DNA of 64,000 nt from NCBI GenBank assembly GCA_031253835.1, contig JAIRVP010000076.1, positions 62,001-126,000 on the forward strand, given 5' to 3'. Shown piece by piece: positions 55,348-64,000 of the stretch. The translations under genes were made by a program, and so were the position numbers. The notes beneath the pieces are model-generated. The model saw only the letters and a list, made by a program, of their open reading frames with translations. It searched no databases and was not told the DNA's origin. This stretch comes from Burkholderia sp. (GTDB taxonomy: Bacteria > Pseudomonadota > Gammaproteobacteria > Burkholderiales > Burkholderiaceae). Each line of letters starts with the position of its first letter. The stretch's first letter is position 1.

Positions 55348-57219
55348 TTACGCGGCCTCGGCCTCTTCGCCGCCGGCCGCCGCGCGCTGCTGCTGCAGCG
55401 CCCACATCTGCGCATACAACCCGTCCGCGCGCACGAGTTCGTCGTGCGTGCCGCGCTCGACGATCCGGCCGTGGTCCATCACGAGGATCTGCTGCGCGTG
55501 CACGACCGTCGACAGCCGGTGCGCGATCACGAGCGTCGTGCGGTGCCGCGCGATCTGGTCGAGCTCGTGCTGGATCGCGCGCTCCGAGCGCGAATCGAGC
55601 GCCGACGTCGCCTCGTCGAACAGCAGCACCGGCGGATCCTTCAGCAGCGTGCGCGCGATCGCGACGCGCTGCTTCTCGCCGCCCGACAGCTTCAGCCCGC
55701 GCTCGCCGACCGGCGTGTCATAGCCCTTCGGCAAGCTTTCGATGAAATCGTGGATGTGCGCGGCGCGTGCGGCCGCGACGACTTCGTCGCGCGTCGCGGT
55801 CGGCCGGCCGTACGCGATGTTGTAGTAGATCGAGTCGTTGAACAGCACGGTGTCCTGCGGCACGATCCCGATCGATGCACGCAGCGAATCCTGCGTGACG
55901 TCGCGGATGTCCTGGCCGTCGATCCGGATCGCGCCGCCCGCCTGCCGGTCGAGATCGTAGAAGCGGAACAGCAGGCGCGACAGCGTCGATTTCCCCGAGC
56001 CGCTGTGGCCGACCACCGCGGTCGTCGTGCCCGCGTCGATCGTGAACGTCACGTCGTGCAGGATCTGCCGCGCCGGCTCGTAGGCGAAGTTCACGTGCTC
56101 GAAGCGCACCTGCGCGCCGGCCACCGCGAGCGGTTGCGCGTCGGGCCGGTCGGCCACTTCCTTCGCGGCCGACAGCAGCCCGAACATCCGGTCCATGTCG
56201 GTGAGGCTCTGCTTCAGCTCGCGATACACGACGCCGAGGAAATTCAGCGGAATGTAGAGCTGCAGCATGAACGTGTTGATCAGCACGAGATCGCCGAGCG
56301 TCAGCTTGCCCGCGAGCACGCCCTGCGTCGCGCGCCACAGGATGAACACGAGCCCCGTGCCGATGATCGCCTGCTGGCCGAAGTTCAGCACCGACAGCGA
56401 GTTCTGCGAGCGGATCGCGGCCTTCCGGTAGCGCTTCAGGTTCTCGTCGTAGCGCTGCGCCTCCCACTCCTCGTTGCCGAAGTACTTCACCGTCTCGTAG
56501 TTGATCAGCGAATCGATCGCCCGCGAGTTCGCGCGCGAATCGAGTTCGTTCATCGTGCGGCGGAAATGCGTGCGCCAGTTGGTGACCTTCACCGTGAACA
56601 CGATGTACGTGACCAGCGCCGCGAACGTCACGTACGCGTAATAGGCCTCGTACTTGACCACGAAGAAGCCGAGCACGAGCCCGACCTCGACGAGCGTCGG
56701 CAGGATGCTGTACAGCGAATACGAGATCAGTTGCTGGATGCCGCGCGTGCCGCGCTCGATGTCGCGCGACATGCCGCCCGTCTGGCGTTCGAGATGGAAC
56801 CGCAGCGACAGCCCGTGCAGGTGCCGGAACACCTGCAGCGCGAGCTGGCGCACCGCGCTCTCGGTGACCTTCGAGAACAGGATCTCGCGCAGCTCGGTGA
56901 ACAGCGACGTCGACAGCCGTACGAACGCATACGCGACGACCAGCAGCCCGACGCCGCCCGCGAGCACGATGCCGGCCGATTGCTCGGCGCGGCCGAGCGC
57001 GGTGATCTGCTGCACGTAGGACAGGTGGTCGACGATGCGCTTCATCACGACCGGCACGCCGAGGTTCGCGACCTTCGCGCCGATCAGGCAGGCGAGCGCG
57101 AGCGCGACGCGCCATTTGTAGGTGGTCAGGTACGGCAGCAGCGACCGGATGGTCTGCCAGTCGTTGCGGGGCCCGGTCGAAGCCGGCGCGGGCTCGCCGG
57201 AAGCGGGAAATCGGCGCAT
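55348..57219 (-). CDS. Atm1/HMT1-like ABC exporter (fused membrane and ATPase domains)
   Basis: A 623-residue half-transporter. The membrane domain (residues about 25-330) has six hydrophobic helices. The ATPase has Walker A VVGHSGSGKSTLSR, signature LSGGEKQRVAIARTLLKDP, Walker B VLLFDEATSALD and the switch IAHRLSTVVHA. The pattern, including the ETVKYFGNEEWEAQRYDE loop, matches Atm1-type exporters of glutathione-linked metal or sulfur species. ATG 57219 is the first start near the thioesterase promoter region. Divergent from the thioesterase gene, convergent with murU. Confidence 0.92.
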   Translation of the reverse strand: MRRFPASGEPAPASTGPRNDWQTIRSLLPYLTTYKWRVALALACLIGAKVANLGVPVVMKRIVDHLSYVQQITALGRAEQSAGIVLAGGVGLLVVAYAFVRLSTSLFTELREILFSKVTESAVRQLALQVFRHLHGLSLRFHLERQTGGMSRDIERGTRGIQQLISYSLYSILPTLVEVGLVLGFFVVKYEAYYAYVTFAALVTYIVFTVKVTNWRTHFRRTMNELDSRANSRAIDSLINYETVKYFGNEEWEAQRYDENLKRYRKAAIRSQNSLSVLNFGQQAIIGTGLVFILWRATQGVLAGKLTLGDLVLINTFMLQLYIPLNFLGVVYRELKQSLTDMDRMFGLLSAAKEVADRPDAQPLAVAGAQVRFEHVNFAYEPARQILHDVTFTIDAGTTTAVVGHSGSGKSTLSRLLFRFYDLDRQAGGAIRIDGQDIRDVTQDSLRASIGIVPQDTVLFNDSIYYNIAYGRPTATRDEVVAAARAAHIHDFIESLPKGYDTPVGERGLKLSGGEKQRVAIARTLLKDPPVLLFDEATSALDSRSERAIQHELDQIARHRTTLVIAHRLSTVVHAQQILVMDHGRIVERGTHDELVRADGLYAQMWALQQQRAAAGGEEAEAA

Positions 57220-57393
57220 GGGGGAAGTCTCTGTGGCGGTGCACGACGCGTGGATCGACGGCCGGCTCGCGCGCTTTCTCGTACAATTTGCGAACGTTGT
57301 ATTGTCGCAGAAGCCGCTTCGCGCCGCTGCCGGCGGCCTCGCCGGCCAGCCTGCGCGCGGCGGCCAATTTATTACAGGATGAAAGCCCCCGCC

Positions 57394-57789
57394 ATGACCG
57401 ATTCGACCCTCGAACTCCCGCAGAAGCAGCCCGCGCTGCGCGTCGTCCCGCAACCGCACGACGCGAACGTCCACGGCGACGTGTTCGGCGGCTGGATCAT
57501 GTCGCAGGTCGACATCGCCGGCTCGATCCCCGCGAGCCAGCGCGCGAACGGCCGCGTCGCGACGGTCGCGGTCAACTCGTTCGTGTTCAAGCAGCCGGTA
57601 TTCGTCGGCGACCTGCTGAGCTTCTACGCGACCATCACGCGCACCGGCAACACGTCGATCACGGTCGACGTCGAGGTGTACGCGCAGCGCATGCGCCTGA
57701 TGGGCGAAATCGTGAAGGTCACCGAAGCGACGCTCACGTACGTCGCGACCGGCCCGGACCGCAAGCCGCGGCAACTGCCGCCGCTCTGA
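57394..57789 (+). CDS. Hotdog-fold acyl-CoA thioesterase (YciA-like)
   Basis: A 131-residue single-hotdog protein. The motif HDANVHGDVFGGWIMSQVDIAGSIPA carries the catalytic Asn/Asp region of YciA/BACH thioesterases; VNSFVFKQPVFVGDLLSFYA and SITVDVEVYAQR complete the fold. It hydrolyses acyl-CoAs in the cytoplasm. I prefer ATG 57394; ATG 57379 would add five residues, but its AGG abuts the start. It is divergent from the ABC exporter gene. Confidence 0.9.
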   Translation: MTDSTLELPQKQPALRVVPQPHDANVHGDVFGGWIMSQVDIAGSIPASQRANGRVATVAVNSFVFKQPVFVGDLLSFYATITRTGNTSITVDVEVYAQRMRLMGEIVKVTEATLTYVATGPDRKPRQLPPL

Positions 57790-57825
57790 CCGGCAAGCGC
57801 CGCGACTGCGCGGCGCACGGCCGCG

Positions 57826-58308
57826 TCAGTGCGTGGCCGTCAGCCCGAACTCCCGCATCGCGGGCAGGAAATCGTGATTCAGCTTCGGCTTGCGCGACAG
57901 CTTGACCAGCACGTAGCGCTGGAACGGCGCGAGCCGCTGCCATTGCGCGAGCGCGGGCGCCGTCAGCCCGGCCAGCGCGCTCTGCTGCACGAGCGTCTCC
58001 GGCACCGTGTCGACGGCACGCCAGGTCGGCTGCTCGTCCGGCTGGAACCATGACGGTTCCAGATCCGCGTGCGTGCGCAGCATTTCGAACAGCGCATGGT
58101 CGAAGTTGGGCTCGATCGCGGTGTCGTCGTCGGCCGGAAAGCGCGCGAGCAGCTTGCGGTCCTCGAGCGGCAGCAACTGCCACTGTTCGAGCGAAATCCG
58201 CAGACCGAAACGGTCGAGATTGAAACGCACGATCATCGGGATGTACGTGAAGTTTTCCGACGAATCGTGTTCGAAGTTGAAGAGCAACGGAGCGTCGCTG
58301 AGTCCCAT
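57826..58308 (-). CDS. Nitrate reductase associated protein
   Basis: A 160-residue soluble protein matching the small family named for its link with nitrate reductase genes: LFNFEHDSSENFTYIPMIVRFNLDRFGLRISLEQW at the start, LPLEDRKLLARFP next, and KPKLNHDFLPAMREFGL at the end. Its biochemical role is not known. The divergent neighbour, fdhD, serves another molybdoenzyme, so both may relate to molybdenum enzyme assembly. ATG 58308 follows AGGTAACGACC. Confidence 0.85.
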   Translation of the reverse strand: MGLSDAPLLFNFEHDSSENFTYIPMIVRFNLDRFGLRISLEQWQLLPLEDRKLLARFPADDDTAIEPNFDHALFEMLRTHADLEPSWFQPDEQPTWRAVDTVPETLVQQSALAGLTAPALAQWQRLAPFQRYVLVKLSRKPKLNHDFLPAMREFGLTATH

Positions 58309-58428
58309 GGTCGTTACCTGATGTGGCGGATGCCGGCGCGGCCGGCCTGCCTGAGGTATTTTAGAACCTCTGCGCGCGGGCGGCGGCACGATTGTCGCCG
58401 GCCGTGCTTCGAATCAACGGGAGTGCTC

Positions 58429-59277
58429 GTGAATCCGACCCAATCCGACGAACTGCGCGACGACCTGCACGACGAACCGCGCGGCGCGATCGAACTGCCC
58501 GTGCGCCGCACGCGCGGCGGCACCGTCGAAACCGCGCACGACCATGTGGGCCAGGAATGGCCGGTCGCGCTCGTGTTCAACGGCATTTCGCATGCGGTGA
58601 TGATGTGTACGCCGTGCGACCTCGAAGCGTTCGCGGTCGGCTTCGCGATCTCGGAAGGGATCGTCGCGCGCGGCAGCGACATCAAGGACATCGAGGTGAT
58701 CCTGCACGCCGACGCGCCGCTGCCGCATGCGGAAGTGCACCTGGAAGTCGTCCAGCAGGCATTCGCCGCGCTGAAGGACCGGCGCCGCGCGCTCGCGGGG
58801 CGCACGGGCTGCGGCGTGTGCGGGATCGAAAGCATCGACCTGCTCGACCTGGCTCCGGAGCGCGTGCCCGACACGGGCTTTCTCGCGCGCCTCGCGCCCG
58901 ACGCGCTGGCGCGCGCGGCGCACGGACTGCCAGCGCACCAGGCGCTCACGAAACTGACCGGCGGCCTGCACGCGGCCGCGTGGTGCGACGCAACAGGCGC
59001 GATCCGGATGGCATTCGAGGATGTCGGCCGCCACAACGCGCTCGACAAGCTGATCGGCTCGCTCGTGCTGGCGCGCGCCGACACGACCGACGGCTTCGTG
59101 TTCCTGTCGAGCCGCGCGAGCTACGAGCTCGTACGCAAGGCCGCGCGCGTCGGCATTCCGCTGGTCGCGACGATCTCCGCGCCGTCGTCGCTCGCGATCG
59201 AGATCGCGAAGGCCGCCGGCTTGCGGCTCGTCAGCTTCTGCCGCGAAACCGGCCACGTCGACTACGGCACGGCCTGA
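58429..59277 (+). CDS. fdhD: Formate dehydrogenase sulfurtransferase FdhD
   Basis: A 282-residue protein that transfers sulfur from IscS to the molybdenum cofactor of formate dehydrogenase. The catalytic cysteines are Cys128 and Cys131 in TGCGVCGIES. Other marks: MMCTPCDLEAFAVGFAISEGI, GGLHAAAWCD, EDVGRHNALDKLIG and FLSSRASYELVRKA. GTG 58429 sits 5 nt after GGGAG; an in-frame GTG at 58423 overlaps that site. No formate dehydrogenase genes are in view. Confidence 0.95.
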   Translation: MNPTQSDELRDDLHDEPRGAIELPVRRTRGGTVETAHDHVGQEWPVALVFNGISHAVMMCTPCDLEAFAVGFAISEGIVARGSDIKDIEVILHADAPLPHAEVHLEVVQQAFAALKDRRRALAGRTGCGVCGIESIDLLDLAPERVPDTGFLARLAPDALARAAHGLPAHQALTKLTGGLHAAAWCDATGAIRMAFEDVGRHNALDKLIGSLVLARADTTDGFVFLSSRASYELVRKAARVGIPLVATISAPSSLAIEIAKAAGLRLVSFCRETGHVDYGTA

Positions 59278-59293
59278 CCGCAATCGAGCGATC

Positions 59294-59317
59294 GCGCCGG
59301 CGGCCAGACGCCGGCGC
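59294..59317. terminator. Hairpin between convergent fdhD and enoyl-CoA hydratase genes
   Basis: GCGCCGGCG-GCCAGA-CGCCGGCGC, a perfect 9-bp stem in the 51-bp gap. No T-run. Confidence 0.5.
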
Positions 59318-59328
59318 ACCCTGCTCCG

Positions 59329-60096
59329 TCAGTCGAACTGACGGAAATCCGGCTTGCGCTTCTCGAAGAACGCCGTCATCGCCTCGCGCGCTTCCGGCGC
59401 ACGCAGCATCGCGGCGAAATGGCGTGCTTCCTCGGCCATCCGCGCAGGCGTCGCCACACCGCCCGCATCCTTCAGCAGCGCCTTCGTCACGCGCAGCGAC
59501 GACGCCGGCAGCGCCGCGAGCTTGGCCGCCTGCTTCACCGCGAACGCGTCGAGTTCGGCAGCCGGCAGCACGCGGTTGACGATGCCGATCCGGTGCGCTT
59601 CCAGCGCGTCGAACGCTTCACCGAGCAACAGCTTCTCGGCGGCAACCTGATGGCCGGCCAGGCGCGGCAACAGCACGCTCGACGCGGCTTCCGGGCACAG
59701 CCCGAGTTGCGCGAACGGCAGCGAGAACGTCGCGGTGTCGGCCGCATAGACCAGATCGCAGTGCAGCAGCATCGTCACGCCGACACCGATCGCGAGGCCC
59801 GGCACTGCAGCCACGATCGGCTTGCTCGCGCTGCTGATCCGCGCGAGAAACTGGAACACCGATGCGGTATCGTCCTTCGGCGGCGACTTCAGGAAATCCT
59901 CGAGGTCGTTCCCCGCGCTGAAATTGCCGTCGCTGCCGCGCAGCAGGATCACGCGGATCGCCTTGTCTTCCTGCGCGTCGGCGAGCGCATCGGCCATCGT
60001 CTGGTACATCGCCGCCGTCAGCGCATTCTTCTTCGCCGGGCGCGCGATCGTGATCGTCATCACGCCTTCGGCGCGTTCCACTTGAATTTCGGCCAC
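59329..60096 (-). CDS. Enoyl-CoA hydratase/isomerase family protein
   Basis: A 255-residue crotonase-fold enzyme. The first oxyanion-hole block is SDGNFSAGNDLEDFL; the second, PGLAIGVGVTMLLHCDLVYAADTATFSLPFAQLGLCPEA, carries the fold's hallmark. The catalytic pair is not fully canonical (Asp in GNDLEDF rather than Glu at the hydratase position), so an isomerase role is possible. GTG 60096 follows AAGGAGACGGTT. Last gene of the beta-oxidation run. Confidence 0.9.
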   Translation of the reverse strand: MAEIQVERAEGVMTITIARPAKKNALTAAMYQTMADALADAQEDKAIRVILLRGSDGNFSAGNDLEDFLKSPPKDDTASVFQFLARISSASKPIVAAVPGLAIGVGVTMLLHCDLVYAADTATFSLPFAQLGLCPEAASSVLLPRLAGHQVAAEKLLLGEAFDALEAHRIGIVNRVLPAAELDAFAVKQAAKLAALPASSLRVTKALLKDAGGVATPARMAEEARHFAAMLRAPEAREAMTAFFEKRKPDFRQFD

Positions 60097-60187
60097 AACC
60101 GTCTCCTTGACTTTCCTCTATCGGAATGAAAAAACGGTGCGCGAGCTCGTGGCCCGCGCACCGTCGTCGCTTTGCGTCGCGTCCCGC

Positions 60188-61387
<1,200 letters not shown>

Positions 61388-61458
61388 TTGAAACTCCTTG
61401 GCCTGTCGACCGGAGTTGGCGCTTCAGCGCTTACTCTGGTCCCATGCTACGCACTCGC

Positions 61459-63894
61459 TCAGTTACGCACCGGCTTGCCGGTCTGCAACATGCCCATGAT
61501 CCGTTCCTGCGTCTTCTGCGTGCCGAGCAGCTCGACGAACGCGCGGCGCTCCAGCGCGAGCAGCCACTGCTCGTCGACGAGGCTGCCGGCTTCGACGTCG
61601 CCGCCGCACACGGCTTCGGCGATGCGGCTCGCGATCAGGTAGTCGTGGTCGCTGATGAAGCGGCCGTCACGCATGTTGACGAGCGATGCCTTGATCGTCG
61701 CGATGGCCGAGCGGCCTGCAACCGGCACGTCCTTCGCACGCAGCGGGGCACGGTAGCCGGTGGCGGCCAGCGCGCGCGCTTCCTTCTTCGCGGTGTCGAG
61801 CAGCTCGAACACGTTGAAGATGATCGTGTCGGACGGCTTCACGTAGCCCATCGCACGGGCATCGTGCGCGGACGCCGAAACCTTCGCCATCGCCGCGTTC
61901 TCGAACGACTTCGTGACGAACTTCAGGATGTCGGTGGTCGCGTTCGCGGCCGTCGCGGCATCCGCTGCGCGCAGCGCCGCTTCCTTCAGGCCGCCGCCTG
62001 CCGGCACGAGGCCGACGCCCACTTCGACGAGGCCGACGTAGCTCTCGACGTGCACGACGCGCTTCGCGCTGTGCAGCATCAGCTCGCACCCGCCGCCGAG
62101 CGCGATGCCCGACACGGCCGCGACGACCGGCACGTTCGCGTACTTCACGCGCAGCATGCCTTCCTGGAACTTCTTCACGAACGGCTCGATGCCCTTCGCG
62201 CCGCCCATCATGAACGCGGGCATCGCCTCTTCGAGGTTCGCGCCGGCCGAGAACGGGCCGCCCGGCGTGCCGAGCTTCAGCGACGTCGGCTGCCAGATCA
62301 CCACGCCCTTGTAGTCCTTCTCCGCGAGCTCGATCGCCTGCACGAGGCCGTCGATCACGCTCGGTCCGATCGTGTTCATCTTCGACTTGAACGACACGAT
62401 CACGACGTCGTCTTCACCGGCACGGTCGTCGACCCACGCACGCACGGCGTCGGTCTCGAACAGCGTCTTGCCGTACGTCTTCGGATCGGCGCCGGCTTCG
62501 CCGAGCAGCGGCGCGCGGAACACCTGCTTGTCGTAGACCGCGAGGTCCGAACGCGGCACGAAGCGCTGCGCGGCCGGCGCCCACGAGCCTTCGGCCGTGT
62601 GCACGCCGCCCTTCTCGGCGACCGGGCCTTCGAGTACCCACGACGGCAGCGGCACGTTCGCCAGCGCCTTGCCGGCCGCGATGTCTTCCTGCACCCACTC
62701 GGCGACCTGCTTCCAGCCGGCGGCCTGCCAGCCTTCGAACGGGCCTTCGTTCCAGCCGAAGCCCCAGCGGATCGCGAGGTCGACGTCGCGCGCGTTGTCG
62801 GCGATCGACTCGAGATGCACGCCGATGTAGTGGAACACGTCGCGGAAGATCGACCACAGGAACTGCGCATGCGGATGGTCCGTCTCGCGCAGCAGCTTCA
62901 GGCGCTCCGCCGGCGGACGCTTCAGGATGCGGCCGACCGTTTCGTCGGCCTTCGCGCCCGCGTCGACGTAGGTGCCCGTCTTCGCGTCGAGCACCTTGAT
63001 CGCCTTGCCTTCCTTCTTGTAGAAACCGCCGCCCGTCTTCTGGCCGAGCGCGCCCTGCTTCACCAGTTCGGCGAGCACGGCAGGCGTCTGGTAGACCGGG
63101 AAGAACGGATCGTCGGCGAGGTTGTCCTGCATCGTCTTGATCACGTGCGCCATCGTGTCGAGGCCGACCACGTCCGCGGTGCGGAACGTCGCCGACTTCG
63201 CGCGGCCGAGGCGGCTGCCCGTCAGGTCGTCGACTTCGTCGAAGCGCAGGCCGAACTTCGCGGCCTCGGTGATCACCGCGAGGATCGAGAAGATGCCGAC
63301 GCGGTTCGCGATGAAGTTCGGCGTGTCCTTCGCGCGCACGACGCCCTTGCCGACGATGCTCGTCAGGAACGTCTCGAGCTGGTCGAGGATCGCCGGGCGC
63401 GTATGCGCGGTCGGGATCAGTTCGACGAGGTGCATGTAGCGCGGCGGGTTGAAGAAGTGCACGCCGCAGAAGCGCGACTTCAGCTCGTCCGAGAACCCTT
63501 CGGACAGCTTCGTGATCGACAGGCCCGACGTGTTGGTCGCGAAGATCGCGTTCGGCGCGATGTGCGGCGCGACCTTCTTGTACAGGTCGTGCTTCCAGTC
63601 CATCCGCTCGGCGATCGCCTCGATCACGACGTCGCATTCGGCCAGCTTCGCGATGTCGTCTTCGTAGTTCGCTGCCTCGAGGTACTTCGCGTCGTCCTTC
63701 ACGCCGAACGGCGCGGGCGACAGCTTCTTCAGGTTCTCGATCGCCTTCAGCGCGATCGCGTTTTTCGGGCCTTCCTTGGCGGGCAGGTCGAACAGCAGCA
63801 CCGGCACGCGTGCGTTGATGAGGTGCGCGGCGATCTGCGCGCCCATCACGCCGGCGCCCAGCACGGCGACCTTGCGAATCAGGAAATTGCTCAC
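61459..63894 (-). CDS. Bifunctional 3-hydroxyacyl-CoA dehydrogenase / enoyl-CoA hydratase (FadN-like order)
   Basis: An 811-residue beta-oxidation enzyme. The dehydrogenase comes first: NAD motif VAVLGAGVMGAQIAAHL, then HFFNPPRYMHLVELIP and KDTPNFIANRVGIF. The crotonase half follows, with FSAGANLEEAMPAFM and SGIALGGGCELMLHSAKRV. E. coli FadB/FadJ have the opposite domain order, so this is the FadN type. GTG 63894 follows GGAGACATCCC; the frame upstream is open to the window end but lacks a site. First gene of the operon with the thiolase and hydratase genes. Confidence 0.94.
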   Translation of the reverse strand: MSNFLIRKVAVLGAGVMGAQIAAHLINARVPVLLFDLPAKEGPKNAIALKAIENLKKLSPAPFGVKDDAKYLEAANYEDDIAKLAECDVVIEAIAERMDWKHDLYKKVAPHIAPNAIFATNTSGLSITKLSEGFSDELKSRFCGVHFFNPPRYMHLVELIPTAHTRPAILDQLETFLTSIVGKGVVRAKDTPNFIANRVGIFSILAVITEAAKFGLRFDEVDDLTGSRLGRAKSATFRTADVVGLDTMAHVIKTMQDNLADDPFFPVYQTPAVLAELVKQGALGQKTGGGFYKKEGKAIKVLDAKTGTYVDAGAKADETVGRILKRPPAERLKLLRETDHPHAQFLWSIFRDVFHYIGVHLESIADNARDVDLAIRWGFGWNEGPFEGWQAAGWKQVAEWVQEDIAAGKALANVPLPSWVLEGPVAEKGGVHTAEGSWAPAAQRFVPRSDLAVYDKQVFRAPLLGEAGADPKTYGKTLFETDAVRAWVDDRAGEDDVVIVSFKSKMNTIGPSVIDGLVQAIELAEKDYKGVVIWQPTSLKLGTPGGPFSAGANLEEAMPAFMMGGAKGIEPFVKKFQEGMLRVKYANVPVVAAVSGIALGGGCELMLHSAKRVVHVESYVGLVEVGVGLVPAGGGLKEAALRAADAATAANATTDILKFVTKSFENAAMAKVSASAHDARAMGYVKPSDTIIFNVFELLDTAKKEARALAATGYRAPLRAKDVPVAGRSAIATIKASLVNMRDGRFISDHDYLIASRIAEAVCGGDVEAGSLVDEQWLLALERRAFVELLGTQKTQERIMGMLQTGKPVRN

Positions 63895-64000
63895 GGGATG
63901 TCTCCGGATAGTGTCGTGCAGCGCGGGATGGGTGGGCTGCACGGCGAAGTGAGTACCAGGAACCGTTGCGTTCGGGCGGCGCGCGGCGCGCACCGCCCGG

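Noticed and set aside
54667-57789. 1040-codon plus-strand frame across murU and the ABC exporter gene
   Set aside because: It only becomes real at its last 131 codons, which are the thioesterase gene; the rest is antisense to the ABC exporter.

Overview
The window is high-GC, gene-dense bacterial DNA with short intergenic gaps, strong GGAG-type ribosome binding sites and a strong bias for G/C in third codon positions. Several gene orders point to a betaproteobacterium of the Burkholderia group, most likely a Burkholderia cepacia complex primary chromosome: rsmA-pdxA-surA-lptD divergent from amgK-murU, miaB-phoH-ybeY-corC-lnt, and glyQ-glyS-gmhB-plsC. This assignment rests on recognised gene content, not on a database search. 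I see no rRNA, tRNA, insertion sequence, prophage or CRISPR array.

Layout. 1-5111: the 3' end of a penicillin-binding protein gene, a GFA-family gene, a DUF1272 gene, a D-galactonate dehydratase gene (dgoD) divergent from its GntR-type regulator, and a copD-like gene. 5502-9153: a di-heme and a tri-heme cytochrome c, then the RNA helicase gene rhlE. 9147-12504: a small unknown protein, a ferritin-like protein and a cytoplasmic gamma-glutamyltransferase. 12717-18546: the glycerol regulon glpR - small gene - lipoprotein gene - glpD - glpK - glpF. 18618-25600: a catabolic island in two divergent arms. One arm encodes a membrane desaturase-type oxygenase, a Rieske ferredoxin and a ferredoxin reductase (MocD/MocE/MocF-like). 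The other encodes a LacI regulator, an unrecognised TIM-barrel-like protein, a MocC/IolE-like isomerase and a MocA/IolG-like dehydrogenase.

25786-30821: a HAD phosphatase, ribB under an FMN riboswitch, an XRE-cupin regulator, and an MFS exporter divergent from a LysR regulator. 31035-38222: miaB, phoH, ybeY, a ChaC gene, a tiny lipoprotein gene, corC and lnt (tRNA modification, RNA and ribosome maturation, lipoprotein acylation). 38277-39932: a TPR plus glycosyltransferase-like protein. 40255-45697: glyQ, glyS, gmhB, plsC and a zinc metallopeptidase gene, all in one direction. 45809-47504: gloA and a DMT exporter. 47594-53242: rsmA, pdxA, surA and lptD, with amgK and murU (peptidoglycan recycling) divergent at 53466-55267. 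55348-59277: an Atm1-like ABC exporter, an acyl-CoA thioesterase, a nitrate-reductase-associated protein and fdhD. 59329-63894: a beta-oxidation operon of a FadN-like bifunctional enzyme, a thiolase and an enoyl-CoA hydratase.

The region most worth following up is 18618-25600. Its three-part oxygenase system beside inositol-type dehydrogenase and isomerase genes resembles rhizopine (moc) catabolism, which suggests breakdown of an O-methylated inositol, inosamine or related polyol.
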